Shown here piece after piece: positions 9,255 to 21,913 of a DNA stretch of 64,000 bases (positions are counted from its first letter, which is position 1; each line of letters begins with the position of its first letter). The stretch comes from Phoenix dactylifera (Eukaryota; Streptophyta; Magnoliopsida; Arecales; Arecaceae), in assembly GCF_009389715.1 (NCBI RefSeq), contig NC_052399.1, positions 6,326,585 through 6,390,584 of the forward strand, written 5' to 3'. The position numbers and the translations under genes are program-made. The notes beneath the pieces were generated by a model. The model was given only the letters and a program-made list of their open reading frames with translations, made no database searches and was not told where the DNA came from.

Positions 9255-11165
9255 ATGGAAAGTAATGGAGAGGGTTCTTCTAGTAGGGGCCATGAATTCC
9301 AAGGATATCGGGACGAGGAGCAGCAGCAACAGCACTACAACAATAACAACATGAGCAACCAAAGTGGTGGTGGTGGAGGAGGTGAAGGGTTCGTCTTTCC
9401 GACGGAAGCTGCTGCTGCTGCTGCTATTGGTGCTGGTGTTGGTGGTGTTGCTTCTTCTTCTGTTCTGCCATGGCCGCTGCCTCCTATACATCACTTAAGC
9501 TCGACTCAGTTTGCGCCATCTGATTTAGTCCGAGACCAGAACCAAGAACACTTCTTCCCTTCTCTCCCGCCACTCCCTCCCCCGCCGCCGCCACCTCCTC
9601 CTCCCCCTCCTTTCTATGGCGACTTGTACGCACGAAGGGCTTCGACAGCTCTACAATTCGCTTACGGTGGTGCTGGCCTCGGCTCCTCTTCGGATCCTTT
9701 GGGACTGGGGGGTCTTTACATGGGATCCGAGGCACTGGCTCGCGGTGGGGGTGTGTCTCCTTTGTCGGCCTTTGGAGGCCTTCATGCGGAGTTGGGTAAG
9801 TTGACGCCGCAGGAGATCATGGATGCCAAGGCGCTTGCAGCTTCCAAGAGTCACAGCGAAGCCGAGCGCCGGCGGCGCGAGCGCATCAACGCCCATCTTG
9901 CTAAGCTGCGCAGCTTGCTGCCCAGCACCACCAAGGTGACCACTACATTAATCGGTGATATTTTTCATTCACGGTCCGAGCATCCTTCTCAAATCCCACG
10001 GCAATCCTCTCATTTACGACATGCATAAATTTGTCACGCCTCTAAATCTCTCATTTTTGCTAGCATCACCACTTCAATACGAAGACTCTTTTCAGATCTA
10101 TCAAATATTAGGAGTACTAAGTTGACTACTAGTGCAACTACTCCTGATATCTATTCAGGTTGCTCTTTAGCTTGTTCCTTCTTAGAATCCTCTCTTCCTT
10201 CTGGGCAGCCCATGGAGTATGGAGAAGAGATAGGAGTAGACAGTAGAGGGACAAAGAATGGAGAGGAGCCGCCCTATTGACTTGAAAAAAGGATCCGGAG
10301 GAGGAATAGTCCAGCCAAAAGCTTGCTTTGAATGAGCTTTTGCTGGAGAGGAGTGATACTAGGAAAGACAAACACGCGCACTCCTGTCAGATAAAAGGAG
10401 AAGCACTCGGCCGTAGCTTCTTTGTCCATCCACCCACAAATCCCACTCCCACATATGGAAGCGTGCATGCGAGCACCCTGGGAGCTGACCACTCCTCCCC
10501 TCTCACATCCGGGGATAATAATAATATTTAATTCTTTATGTGAATCCCACTTCCCTTCTTCCTTAGTCTCCCATTCTTTGTCGAGGACCGTATCGGCCCT
10601 CCTCATCTCGCTTCTTGCGTGCTCTTACCTATATATTCTCCAGTCCGCACCTTCACCACCTACCCACTTCAAAATTTTTAACATTTTGCTACTATTCTTG
10701 TAGACGGACAAAGCCTCGCTGCTAGCGGAGGTGATCCAGCACGTCAAAGAACTGAAGCGGCAGACGTCGGAAATAGCTGAAGACAGCCCGCTGCCAACCG
10801 AATCCGACGAGCTCACAGTTGATGCCAGCAGCGATGAGGATGGCAGATTCATAGTGAAGGCATCGCTGTGCTGCGATGACCGCTCGGACCTCCTTCCAGA
10901 CCTCATCAAGGCGCTGAAGGCTCTCGGGCTTCGCACACTTAAGGCGGAGATCACCACCCTAGGCGGCCGTGTCAAGAACGTCCTCGTCATCACCGGTGAA
11001 GATGATGCCGACCATCAGCAGCAGCAGTCCATCGCCTCCATCCAAGAAGCACTGAAAGCAGTCATGGAGCGGACGACGGCAAGCGACGAGCCGTCCTCGG
11101 CCGGTGGTATTAAGCGGCAGCGGACCACCAATCTCTCTACCATACTTGAACACAGGTCTATTTAA
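9255..11165 (+). CDS. bHLH transcription factor, TMO5/bHLH30 clade (2 exons: 9255-9935, 10704-11165)
   Basis: Exon 1 ends at the donor aag|gtgac and exon 2 starts after ttgtag; joining them in phase 0 gives 380 residues. Residues 199-227 are the basic region and helix 1 (SHSEAERRRRERINAHLAKL), with His200, Glu204 and Arg208 in the H-E-R positions that contact E/G-box DNA. Helix 2 (TDKASLLAEVIQHVKEL) begins exon 2. Residues about 276-325 form an ACT-like dimerisation domain. The N-terminal half is low-complexity (Gly, Ala and Pro runs). This domain order and the exact bHLH sequence fit the Arabidopsis TMO5/TMO5-LIKE1 (bHLH32/bHLH30) group, which pairs with LONESOME HIGHWAY factors to drive vascular cell divisions; that role is family knowledge, not shown here. 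An upstream in-frame GTG is not used as start; the ATG at 9255 is the first in frame. Confidence 0.93.
9936..10703 (+). other. Intron of the bHLH gene
   Basis: 768-bp GT-AG intron that splits the HLH loop between STTK and TDKASLL. It is much lower in G+C than the flanking exons and has a pyrimidine-rich acceptor. Open frames within it are not genes. Confidence 0.9.
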
Positions 11166-13057
11166 CTCAAACAAATGATACATGCATAGTAATATGAGGT
11201 CATAACTATAGGTATTTCTTTCCCTTTTTTCCCATGAAGGGTTTGGACTGGTATTTATACTTTTGTACTGTTTGGTGTGTGTTTGCTGGCCAGAAGGGGA
11301 AGGATTTTGGTTTTGGGGTTTGTGAGATTGCAGTGATAGAGAAAGGGGAGGCCGGGCTTTAGCCGGAAAGGGTTGGGGGAGAGAGTGGGAGTTAATGCTA
11401 CTAATGATCGATGATGGATATTGGACGGGCAATATTGCACAACTCCTCTGTGGATATCCACCGAAGACGTGCTGGTTTGCTGATCACGGTGCAGTCGCCT
11501 CTCTGTTGGTGGCTTGTCTTCTAGTTTTAAGCGTGTCATGAGACGTTTCCATCGATCCAAAGGCGCCGTGCATGACGTAGAATCCAAGGCATGCAACTCC
11601 CGTGTGGATATCCACTGAAGAATGGGAAGGGAAAAAGAGGTTGGAACTTGGGGTTCTATAATTCTTCATTGCTCAAGTTATTTATGCCGTTGAAGTTGCC
11701 TGAGTTCACTATGTTTCAGCCGATCAAATATTGTGGCTTTTAGGGGCCTTGTTTTAGAGTGCAAGCATGTATTTAGCTCTAGAAATTATGGTCTCTACTT
11801 CTGATTGGTTATCTCTCTCTCTCTCTCTCTCATTCATTTCTCATTCACAGTCTGTGAGTACAACTTCTGGAGTATATTCTCTTGTTCTGGACAAGATTAT
11901 CCAACGCTGAGTAGAGTAATGACTACTCGAGGACTGAAGTTTGTAGGGTTTGGGATGAGGAAATAACATTGCATGCAAGGAATGGTAGAATGTTATAGAG
12001 TATCATATTTTCCTTTTGGGTGTGTAAGAAGGACAGACAGACCCTAATTACTGTTTATATAGTAAGTTCTTTGCTTGGAGAGTCGTGACTGTTGTTGGTC
12101 TTAGTATACAACATTTTGAATGGGAAATGACCAATTCTATTTTGAGATTGCATGCAAGCAGCCAATATGTCAAAAAATCTTTTCCTTGCGTTTGTTCTTT
12201 GGGGTTAAGAAAATATAGCAGTTACTGAACTGCAAAGCTGACGAGAGAGGGAAATATAAGGTAAGCAAAAATGGATAAGGGACAGAAGTACAAGATCAAA
12301 AGTGCCCAGAAGCAAGGTGCTTGGAAGGAGTTTGAAAGTACAGGCCTATGGCTCATCCAAGCAACAGGAGATAGAGAAAGCTTTCAGAGGTAAGAAGGAC
12401 CAAGAGTGAGCAAAGCAAGTGGCAGAGCTCGGTAAAGGGTAATGTGGCAGTTCCACTTCTTTTGTGGCTTCAACACCAAAAGTTCAAAACAATAGCAGAG
12501 CTGATTGTTTGAATGCTACCTTAATGAGCACAGCCAAGAGGTTTTCCCTTTTGTTATATATGTTTAAATTTAAATTTATCTAAAGTTCATCCAGACAATT
12601 CTAAATTACTAATAAATTGTTCATAGGTGCAGCCTTACTCTGGAAATATTCGTTATAATTTATGTTTTTGGAGGGGATAAGGAAGCTAATCTATAACTCA
12701 AAAGTATCATATTGAGAACTAGCTAGATAGGATCTCTTTAAAGAACAGTGCTGCCATTTCACTTTTATATCATGTTTTGCCATCTATCACGCTGATAAAA
12801 GCTAGCTTTACACCAGCTTTCTGGATGGCACGTTTCCTTTTAAAATATGAAGTCCTATCAATATTTGCAGCATGCTTCATAATTTCCAGGTTTGCATAAT
12901 TAAGGTTTGGACGGTGGCCCTTAAATGAGCATGAATATTTTGCAATACAATGATGCTAGTAGCTGAAAATGCTAATTAAGATGGTACAATTCAAACTTTG
13001 TTGAAAAATTTGACAAAGCTCTTAATTATATTCTTAATTAAGTGAAATGTTATGGCA
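11166..13057. other. bHLH 3' flank and intergenic DNA, no gene seen
   Basis: This holds the presumed 3' UTR and then AT-rich sequence. A 12-bp perfect palindrome gtggatatccac occurs twice (11450-11461 and 11604-11615) inside a longer near-direct repeat. A (TC)10 run lies at 11812-11831. No conserved protein is visible in any frame. Confidence 0.55.
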
Positions 13058-13062
13058 TTGTC

Positions 13063-13499
13063 TGTAAGGACCCGTGTGAACATGTGTTTAGTTCCACATC
13101 GGTTATTCGCCGGATAGATCTTGAACACTTATACAGGATCAAGAAACCCAAATAATATTTTTTGGCTAGTTTTTTTAAATAAAGTCTTGGATTGTGACAA
13201 ATGGTATCAGAGCAAACCAGCCTATAACTTATGTGAACTAGGGAACACTGCAACATAGATCAATTGAAGCCGATTATATACCGATCGTGGTGCTTGTGAT
13301 TAGACTTGAATGGATTTGAACCCTTAGCCTGAAGAGGACGTCAAAACTTAAATGGGGAGAGCATGTGAGGACCCATGCGAGTTTGTATTCAGTCCCACAT
13401 CGGTTATTCGCTAAGTAGAGTTGGATACTTATACAGAATCAAGAAACCCAAATAATACTTTTTGACTAGCTTTTTTGGGTGAGGTCTTGAATTGTGACA
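13063..13499 (+). mobile_element. Complete TRIM (terminal-repeat retrotransposon in miniature)
   Basis: It has LTRs at 13063-13199 (137 bp) and 13364-13499 (136 bp), both starting TGT and ending GACA. A primer-binding site for initiator tRNA-Met (tggtatcagagc) lies 3 bp after the left LTR. A purine-rich tract (atggggagagca) abuts the right LTR. The target duplication ttgtc occurs at 13058-13062 and 13500-13504. The 164-bp interior has no coding capacity. Each LTR holds the tcccacatcgg-type motif seen in many plant TRIMs. It must be moved by another element's proteins (family knowledge). Confidence 0.93.
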
Positions 13500-13504
13500 T
13501 TGTC

Positions 13505-16447
13505 TAAGTCTTAAAAACTTTAGTCTATTTGCTGCTCTCTTTTTTTTGTAAGAAATTAATTTTTTCTTTTTGTTCATTGGAAAAGGGAGGGAAACCATAC
13601 CCAATTAGTTGAGATAATGAAAAGAAGTACAAACTAGTTGCTTCTATTGTTCATTTTCTCTAGTCGGATACATTTCAATAGTCACACATCAATTCTAGAT
13701 TCCAGCCTCACTCTTTTGCTCGTACATATCTCCTAAAGAAATTTGATGCAGACTGTCGTGTGAGTTTTGTGTATAAGGCATGGTGAGCTTGTTAAAAAAA
13801 ATATAAAAAGAAATATATAAAAGAGAAAGGGGAGTGAGTGAGAGGATAAACACTAGAAAAATTGAAAAAATTGTTGCTTATTGTCAGCAGAAGTAAATGA
13901 GCTTTAATATCATATATATTAAGATATGGAGGTGAGAGAAGATGATAGATTGAGGGATAAAATAACTTTTTTTTTCACCTCCATCACTTTTTATTCATTG
14001 CAAAATGATTTACACTGGCCTTTACATAGTTACATAGCAATTCTTTTATATAACGCTTACGTAATTGAGTACTAGTCCTATTCAAAGGACACGACTATTA
14101 AATAGATCATGGAATCATTCTCTCTCTCTCAAAAGAAAAGGTCATAGAATCTAAGAGACACTTTTTAAAAACTCCAGCAAACAAAATTATACTAGAATTA
14201 GCTCATGGACACTTAAAAGTTCATACTAGAATTAGATTTGGCTTAATCTCAAAAATTCATACTAGAATTAGCTCATAGATATTCATAGATCCATCAGTTG
14301 TGGACTCAACCAAGATAGGTCAAACATAAGCTGTAGGGAAAAACCATCTCGATTTCATAATCATTGGTCAAATTTGTTATCCAGCTACAATAGGGTTCCT
14401 ATGAGAAGCTTTAAGCTGGTTGTTCACAAACTTCATAGTGTCATAGCAAATATTCAAGGCTTGACAATGTTGAACATCTTTCTGTTGCATCTTTAATTGA
14501 AAATCACCCTTAATTAGGAGTTTCACCTTTGTGAAAATAACTTTGGAATTTGAATCTCAAACACGTCGATGATTTTCTTGCAAAGAACAATTATTCGATG
14601 GATTTATATGAAGGGATCTGCCTTTGACAATCAATTTGAGGGCCTATTTATTGGCAGAGGTGACATTTATTATAATTAGCAATCCCTTTGACGTGTCGTT
14701 GCATGGACAGAAGTTCTACTTCCATGTTATTGTTTTGAGTCTGAAATCTGATTATGAGTGACAGGAAACAGTAGAACCATTGTTATGAAGTCTAGGTGTG
14801 AGGTATTGTTGTGTGTTAGTCTATCTTGCAGAAACAATATATTACTTCTGAAACAACAAACAATAAAAACTTCCCCTGTGTCAAATACCTATCCTCCCTT
14901 AGTGTCAAGAAACGCCTGTTTGACATTGCATATTCAAGCCAAAATAATTAATTTCTGGTGTTTCCGAAGTGCCAAATGCCAATGAATTGTTGTCTGGAAC
15001 TACCTTATATATCATATTATTTAGAAGTTAATGATCTTTCACTATATCATGAATACTCAAACATGTGTTAGTGATCAATAACAAAGTTCAGCACAACATT
15101 TTTCTAGCTACACCTAATCTTTACTCGAGCACACTATCAGACATGTAATATGTGGCTTAAGATTATACACAATAATTAGTTGCTATAACGGGCCTAGCCT
15201 CTAAATGCCCATCCTCATGTTGATGATGGGGCACTTTAATTCTCTACCATGGCCTTTAAAATTATGAGGTATATCGTCTCCAACTCATCATGGACGGCAA
15301 AATTCAATAATAACCCTAACTGATGATTGAATGAACTTCAAGGACCATATGTTTTGATATATATGTCAACTTATACAATTAAGATCGAGCTTGGTCTTCT
15401 ATGAACTTCTACATAACCTCATGCTTAATGTTTTGTTTGTTCGCAACATTGCATGAATTTCGAAAACGCTCCCCCTTGATGAATGATCAATGACTTGGCT
15501 AATTTTGGAGCTTAGTATCTTTCAGTTGACACAGCCAAATAAGATTTGAATTAACCAATTTCGGTGTCATATCTTACAGGTTCAAGGCCATATGGTCATG
15601 TTATATCAATTGGCTAAATATTAGTGTAATTCTTCTATCAAATGATGATTCCGATCGATGATGTCATTAGCAACTAAGATATGGTAGTTTGTAAGGATGA
15701 TTTTTGGAACATTGACTCATTGTGATCTTACGATATTTGTCTTCGATGCCATATAACGGTCTTCCATTTTAAGTGACTTCAGTGTGAATTTCTTGAATGA
15801 TCTTGACCAAGTTTAATGCATTAAAATCTTAGACTACAACCTTCAAATGGTTATTCCATTGGATTTCCATTAGTAATAAAATCTCAAGAGATAATCTTGT
15901 TTTTAACTTAGTTGGAGAGGCAAAACTTCTTGTGTTTTTTTATAAGAGTAACAAATCTGTAGATCATCTTGCGTTGTTCAAAGTCCTGAGCTATTTGGAG
16001 TTGGTACAAAGAAACGAGGCTTGGTGTCAAAGAGAAACTTCATTCAGTCTTTGTCATCTTGATGGAGAGATGCAAGTTAGAGAAAAAAAAAGGGGGACAC
16101 ATTCATAGCTGATACATAAGTGCAACGGTTAGGTGAGTCTCATGGAAAGAAAGAAAGGCTTCCTTAGAAGGTTTTTAAGTAATTTCGGTATTTACTTTGC
16201 ATGTCATGACGTGTTTTGATTCATAATCTGTGGAGATGTCTGTTTCGAGCGGATAATGAAGAAGTTGGTCGCAAATTTTCTTGGAAGAGCCACTTCAAGA
16301 TCTTATTCATTTGAAGAGGATGTTGCCGCTGTTATCTGTGAATGTTTTCGTTGTTCTTTGGGTCCTCAGATTGTTGAGCTTCAATTTACTTTAGCTGTTT
16401 TGCTTCCCCATTAATCTTGCAGATCTTATCATAAATAGAATTAAGTT
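13505..16447. other. AT-rich intergenic DNA, no gene recognised
   Basis: Two or three short direct repeats with the core actagaattagctcat lie at about 14187-14285. A 75-codon frame at 14758-14985 shows no similarity I recognise. Parts of 14300-16400 may be very old transposon sequence, but no motif supports a family. Confidence 0.5.
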
Positions 16448-16452
16448 GGAGG

Positions 16453-16714
16453 TCTCAACGGACAGCAAAAGCCTTACAGTCCTTTCCCTCTTCAGACTAA
16501 AACGTTTCAGTTGAAATGTTTCAAGCTCAACTAATTCCGTTCTGAAATGGAATCCAACCAGAATCCGTTTTCCCAACGGCATTCTGTTGTATCTCTTTAA
16601 ACTGGGGAGTGAGCTCTATATAAGCTCATGTATTTCAAACCGACTGATGTAAGGGGATCGTCATCCATTCCAGAGCTTCTCTCATCTCTATTCTTCTCTT
16701 CTAAATTTTCATCA
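16453..16714 (+). repeat. 5' LTR of the Copia element, TC...CA termini
   Basis: Begins tctcaacgg and ends tttcatca. It holds a TATA-like tatataag at about 16616-16623. The target duplication ggagg fixes the left edge. Confidence 0.93.
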
Positions 16715-16787
16715 TGGTATCAGAGCAGTTGATCCTGCTCAACCTCCCAATCTTTCTCTCACTTTGATGGATGATCTTCAACAATAG

Positions 16788-19700
16788 ATGACGGAGCAAT
16801 CAATCGACTTTGAAGTGCATTTACCCATGGCCTCTCCTGGATCCATTCATGTCACCGGAGCAGCAGAAGATGCCCGAACTCAGGACACTCAGGTCATCCC
16901 TCCCAAACTAAAATTTCTTCTGAATCAAATCCGGTCTCTAGTATCGAATCAACTCACCTCTGAAAACTATCTCACGTGGAGGTCCCAAGTCACCAGGATC
17001 TTCAAAGCAAGTGGGTTTTTCAGTTTCCTTGATGGATCCTCTGTCCAAACACAGTTCTCCGATTCTTCTACCCATGATACCTGGCTTTTTGTGGATCAAT
17101 TCCTAGACCCAGCACTAAACTCTATAATATCCCCCTCCATCCTGCCTTATGTCATCAACCTGGAACATTGCCACCAAATTTGGGCAGCTCTAGATTGCAT
17201 ATTAAATTCTGGTACAAGAACACATATCATTCAACTCAAAAATGAGTTGCATAGCATCAGAAAACGGGATTTATCAATGTCCCAATATCTTGATGAGATT
17301 CGACACAAGGTTGATGCTCTAGCTGCTGCAGGTTCACAGATTGATCCTGAAGATGTCATCCTTCATGTGCTCAACGGATTACCTACATCCTACGACTCTT
17401 TTGCAACAGCAATTCGTACTCGATCCTCCTCACTCTCTCTAGATGAGCTTTATGCTCTTCTATGCAGTGAGGAGATCATCCTGCATACCAAGGAGAGGGA
17501 CCAACCAGCAAGCGATTCCACATTTGCTTTAACAGCTATTCCAGGACGAGGACGTGGCGGCAGATTTCTCTCTACACAAAGAGGTGGAGGCAGATCGAGA
17601 CCATTTGCAAGAGCTGGAGCTTGGACCGCTCCAGAACGTGTTCGAGACAGTAAGTCCCCTATAGAATGTCAGATTTGCAGGAAGCGAGGGCACTCAGCAG
17701 TTCACTGCTGGTTTCGCTTGGATACCTCATATGCAGAGAAGCCTCAAACATCCGTAAGTCATCAGGCATTCTTAACAACTTCCTCCCCTCGACCTGCTCC
17801 TCCTGAGGATTGGATAGTGGACAGTGGAGCCACAGCCCACTTGACTTCGGATGCTTCCATCATTCATCAGCCGACTTCATACCATGGGACTGAACAAGTG
17901 GCCATCGGCAATAGGGACACACTCTCGATTCATCAATCAGGAGCTGGTATTCTTCCTACTCCAACCCATACTTTTCACCTCTCCAGAATTCTTCATGTTC
18001 CTCACATTTCGCACAATTTACTATCTGTTCACAAATTGGCCTTGGATAACAACTGCACACTCATTTTTGACTCTAATGGTCTTATCATCAAGGATAAACA
18101 CTCTTAACAGGTACTTTTTCGGGGAAGATGCTCTAAGGGACTGTATCGGATCCCATCTACCTTCTCCAACTCCTCCCCTTCACCGAATGCGTTGTTATCC
18201 ACCCTCTCCACTGTCACTCTATGGCACCATCGTCTTGGACATCCAGCTGATCGTGTTACTTTCCAGCTCACTAAGCACATTTCTCTTCGAGATGCCAAAG
18301 CACCAGCTGCTGTCTATTCTGCTTGCTGTCTGGCTAAAAGCCATCGGCTCCCCTTTAAACCCGGTGGCATTTCTTCCCGGCGTCCTCTAGAACTAATCCA
18401 CTCCGATGTCTGGGGCCCCTCCCCTCATCCTTCTATCAATGGTTTTCGATATTACGTCTTGTTCATTGATGATTTTTCTCGTTTCAGCTGGGTGTATCCT
18501 ATGGCTTACAAATCAGATGTATTTTATCACTTTCAACACTTCAAGAACTTAGTTGAAAATCAATTTTCTTCTTTCATTAAGACATTTAGATCTGATGGTG
18601 GTGGAGAATTTCATAATCATAAATTTCAGTCTCTCTTTTCCTCTTCCGGCATTGCTCACCAAATGTCTTCCCCTCACACCCCAGAACAAAACGGCACTGC
18701 AGAACGAAAACACCGGCATATTCTTGAGGTGGTTCGGAGTCTGCTCATTCACTCCTCTGTCCCTGAAAAATTCTGGACTGAAGCTCTCCTAACTGCGGTT
18801 TATCTCATCAACCGCTTGCCCTCACCATTACTCCATCACAAATCCCCTTATGAAGTATTGTTTCAAAAACTTCCAAACTACACCTTTCTTAAATCATTCG
18901 GTTGTCGCTATTTTCCTTGGCTTCGGCCATACTCACGCACGAAATTATCACCTCACTCCACTCCCTGCATATTCTTCGGCTACTCTACTTGTCATAAAGG
19001 ATATAGATGTTATAATCCCAGCAATGGTCGGATTTACATCTCTCGCCATGTCACATTTGACGAAAACTACTTCCCGTTCTCAGGTTCGCATCAGTCTTCT
19101 TCCATCTCACCAACCTCAATACCTCATTCTCTTCTAGTACCGGCATCTCTCCTCACATCCACTTCAGCTACTCCATATTCTCCTGTCAACCGTTCCAGCA
19201 CATCCACTCAACCAAACACTACTGCTGTACAACCTCCAAACCTACCTCCCACAATCACATTCACCCCTCCTGTAACCATTTCATCACATCCACCTCCTCC
19301 AAGACATCACATGGTCACCCGATCGCAAACGGGTTCCCTCAAACCCAAACACATACTTTCCCTTATTAGTCATTCTCAGCATCAGGAGCTTACATGCTTT
19401 ACTGCTGCTAACAACAGTCCCCATTGGAGATCCGCCATATCTCTAGAATTTAACGCTCTTCTTGAGCAGAGAACTTGGGATCTTGTACCACGTCCCTCTA
19501 ATCAAAATATTCTGGGCTGCAAATGGACCTTCAAGATCAAGCATCACTCTGATGGATCCATTGCCAGATACAAAGCCCGGCTTGTGGCTCAAGGATTTAA
19601 ACAGTAATATGGCATAGATTACTTTGAAACCTTCAGCCCGGTAGCTAAGTTTCAGACCATTCGGGTCTTGATAGCTCTAGCCACCACACTAAAATGGCAC

Positions 19701-20915
19701 ATGCGATAGATTGATGTGTCGAATGCTTTCTTGCATGGTACACTTGAAGAAAATGTATTCATGGAGTAGCCCCGGAGATTCACAGATCCAACCAAACGTG
19801 ATCATGTATGCAAACTGCGAAAAGCAATATATAGTCTCAAACAGGCCCCCCGGCAGTGGTTCACCACATTTACATCCTATCTGCTTCAGCTCGGATTCAT
19901 CAACAGCTCCGCTGATCCTTCCCTCTTTCTTCTCAACAAGCAAGGCAGTGCTACCTATGTTCTTGTATATGTTGATGATATCCTAATAACAAGGAACAAC
20001 AACACCGATATCACCCAGCTTCTTCTTCAGCTGCAGAACAGATTCAAGATTAAAGACCTAGGAACTCTGTCTTACTTTCTGGGGATTCAAATCATTCATT
20101 CACAATCAAGAGTGGCTCTGAATCAATCCACATACGCACATTCTCTTCTACAAAAGGCTGGGATGCTGGATTGCAAACCTATCACAACACCTCTGTCAGT
20201 CAAGCCTCATTCCACTAAGGAACTAGAACCCTTCCCCAATCCTGAATATTTTCGAAGTCTGGCTGGATCTCTCCAGTACCTCACCATCACCAGACCGGAC
20301 ATCTCCTTCGCCGTCAATTACATCTGCCAATTCATGCATCGCCCTCTGCAAACTCACTATGAGATGCTCAAAAGGATCCTCCAGTACATCAAAGGCACAG
20401 TGAACCATTTCCTACACTACAACTCCGGCTCCTTGACTCTCTCGACTTTTTGTGACTCTGACTGGGCAAGGGATGCCTCTGATCGTCGATCAACCACAGG
20501 CTACTGTGTCTTCCTTGGATCAAACCTCATCTCATGGCTTGCTAAAAAGCAACCTACTGTTGCTCGCTCATCTACTGAAGCCGAGTACCGAGCATTGGCA
20601 ATCACCTCAACCGAAATCATTTGGCTTCGTAGACTACTCAAAGAACTGCTGATCCCCATCTCCGAGCCTACGGAACTATGTTGTGACAACATTTCTGCTC
20701 TATCCCTAGCAACAAATCCTGTATTTCACGCTCGCACGAAACATATCGAGGTGGATTACCACTTCGTGCGAGAGAAAGTACAATCGAAGGAGCTGCGCCT
20801 CGCCCGCATCTCTACTCAAGACCAGCCAGCGGACATCTTCACAAAACCACTCTCTGGACAACGGCACTCTCTATTGTGTTCCAAGCTTCGAGTTCTCTCC
20901 CAGAACTCAGCTTAA
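16788..20915 (+). pseudogene. Copia gag-pol polyprotein with four in-frame stops
   Basis: A single frame runs from the ATG at 16788 to the stop at 20913-20915, interrupted by TAA at 18105-18107 and 19605-19607 and TAG at 19707-19709 and 19767-19769. No frameshift is needed. In order it shows: UBN2-type gag (LTSENYLTWRSQV); CCHC knuckle (CQICRKRGHSAVHC); aspartic protease with an intact DSGATAHL motif; pre-integrase HHRLGHP; integrase core (HSDVWGPSP, FRSDGGGEF, PEQNGTAERKHRH); reverse transcriptase (KARLVAQGFKQ, DVSNAFLHG, YSLKQAPRQW, LVYVDDIL); and RNase H (FCDSDWARD, STEAEYRAL). Comparison with conserved neighbouring residues suggests at least three of the stops replaced glutamine codons by C-to-T change. 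Confidence 0.95.
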
Positions 20916-20922
20916 GGGGGGA

Positions 20923-21184
20923 TCTCAACGGACACCAAAAGCCTTACAGTCTTTTCCCTCTTCAGACTAAAACGTTTCAGTTGAAATGTTTCAAGCTCAA
21001 CTAATTCCGTTCTGAAACGGAATCCCACCAAAATCCGTTTTCCCAACGGCATTCTGTTGTATCTCTTTAAACTGGGGAGTGAGCTCTATATAAGCTCATG
21101 TATTTCAAACCGACTGATGTAAGGGGATCGTCATCCATTCCAGAGCTTCTCTCATCTCTATTCTTCTCTTCTAAATTTTCATCA
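20923..21184 (+). repeat. 3' LTR of the Copia element
   Basis: Nearly identical to 16453-16714 (five substitutions seen). It follows a purine tract and is followed by the target duplication ggagg. Confidence 0.93.
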
Positions 21185-21189
21185 GGAGG

Positions 21190-21913
21190 GCCACCTTTTT
21201 TTAAAAAAGAAAAAAATCAAATATTTCAATAACTTCAAAAATATCCAACCAGGCCTTCTCTTTTATATCCCGTGTCTCTAAGAACAGTAGCATGACATGA
21301 AAATTAACCAATTCCTCCTATACAAGCCCTTGCGGATTACCTTCTTCTCATCTAGTTGGCAAATATTTTAAATAATATCCAATTATTTGTTAATATTACA
21401 AGTAGAGAGATGTCAAGGTCGAGTGTAATTTGAAATTAGTTCACAAAATGCTTCCCCGTACACGCACCGTTAGCATATATTTAGCATTTGTGCCTCCATA
21501 TTTTAATAGATGACATCTAGTGCATAATTATTTTGATGTTTTAGCTGCTAACAAGAGTTCATGATGCCACCAATGTGAGTTACATCTGCTGGTTGGCGTC
21601 CCTCTAGTTTTCATGTACTAGCAAGACGTTCTAGGTTGAAACAAGGAAGGTGACATTCCTATAATATGTACCTGTAGGAGTATACATGAACAAACAAACA
21701 AAGAATTCTTGATAATGCATATAGTTAATTTCTCCGAGAGTGATCAAGGTTAATGAGGCTATCACACCAAGCGGCTCCATTGGACCAAAAAGTTAACCAA
21801 CACCACCAATCCACAACCTCAACAAGTTCATGCATCATTGGTTGTTGCAAGGACCGCAAAAACTCTCTTGCCTCAAGCAAGAGATCACAGGTTTGAAACT
21901 TAGGTGCTATTTC
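21190..21913. other. Intergenic DNA, no gene seen
   Basis: AT-rich sequence directly after the Copia element. No conserved frame or RNA gene was recognised. Confidence 0.5.

Larger units (their letters stand above)
16453..21184 (+). mobile_element. Full-length Ty1/Copia retrotransposon, inactivated
   Basis: LTRs at 16453-16714 and 20923-21184 are each 262 bp and differ at five positions by my count (about 98% identity). The 5-mer ggagg precedes the left LTR (16448-16452) and follows the right LTR (21185-21189). The primer-binding site tggtatcagagc (16715-16726) directly follows the left LTR, and a purine tract (ttaagggggga) precedes the right one. Both LTRs start TC rather than TG and end CA. 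One continuous reading frame covers gag to RNase H but holds four stops. Short LTRs and the gag/integrase style resemble the Ale/Retrofit group (moderate confidence). Confidence 0.95.

Noticed and set aside
13063..13499. Cassandra-type TRIM carrying 5S rRNA-like LTRs
   Set aside because: I could not see a 5S-like internal promoter segment in the 137-bp LTRs, so only TRIM is called.
14300..16400. Decayed retroelement or resistance-gene relic
   Set aside because: Short suggestive phrases only; no motif, terminal repeat or frame long enough to support a call.
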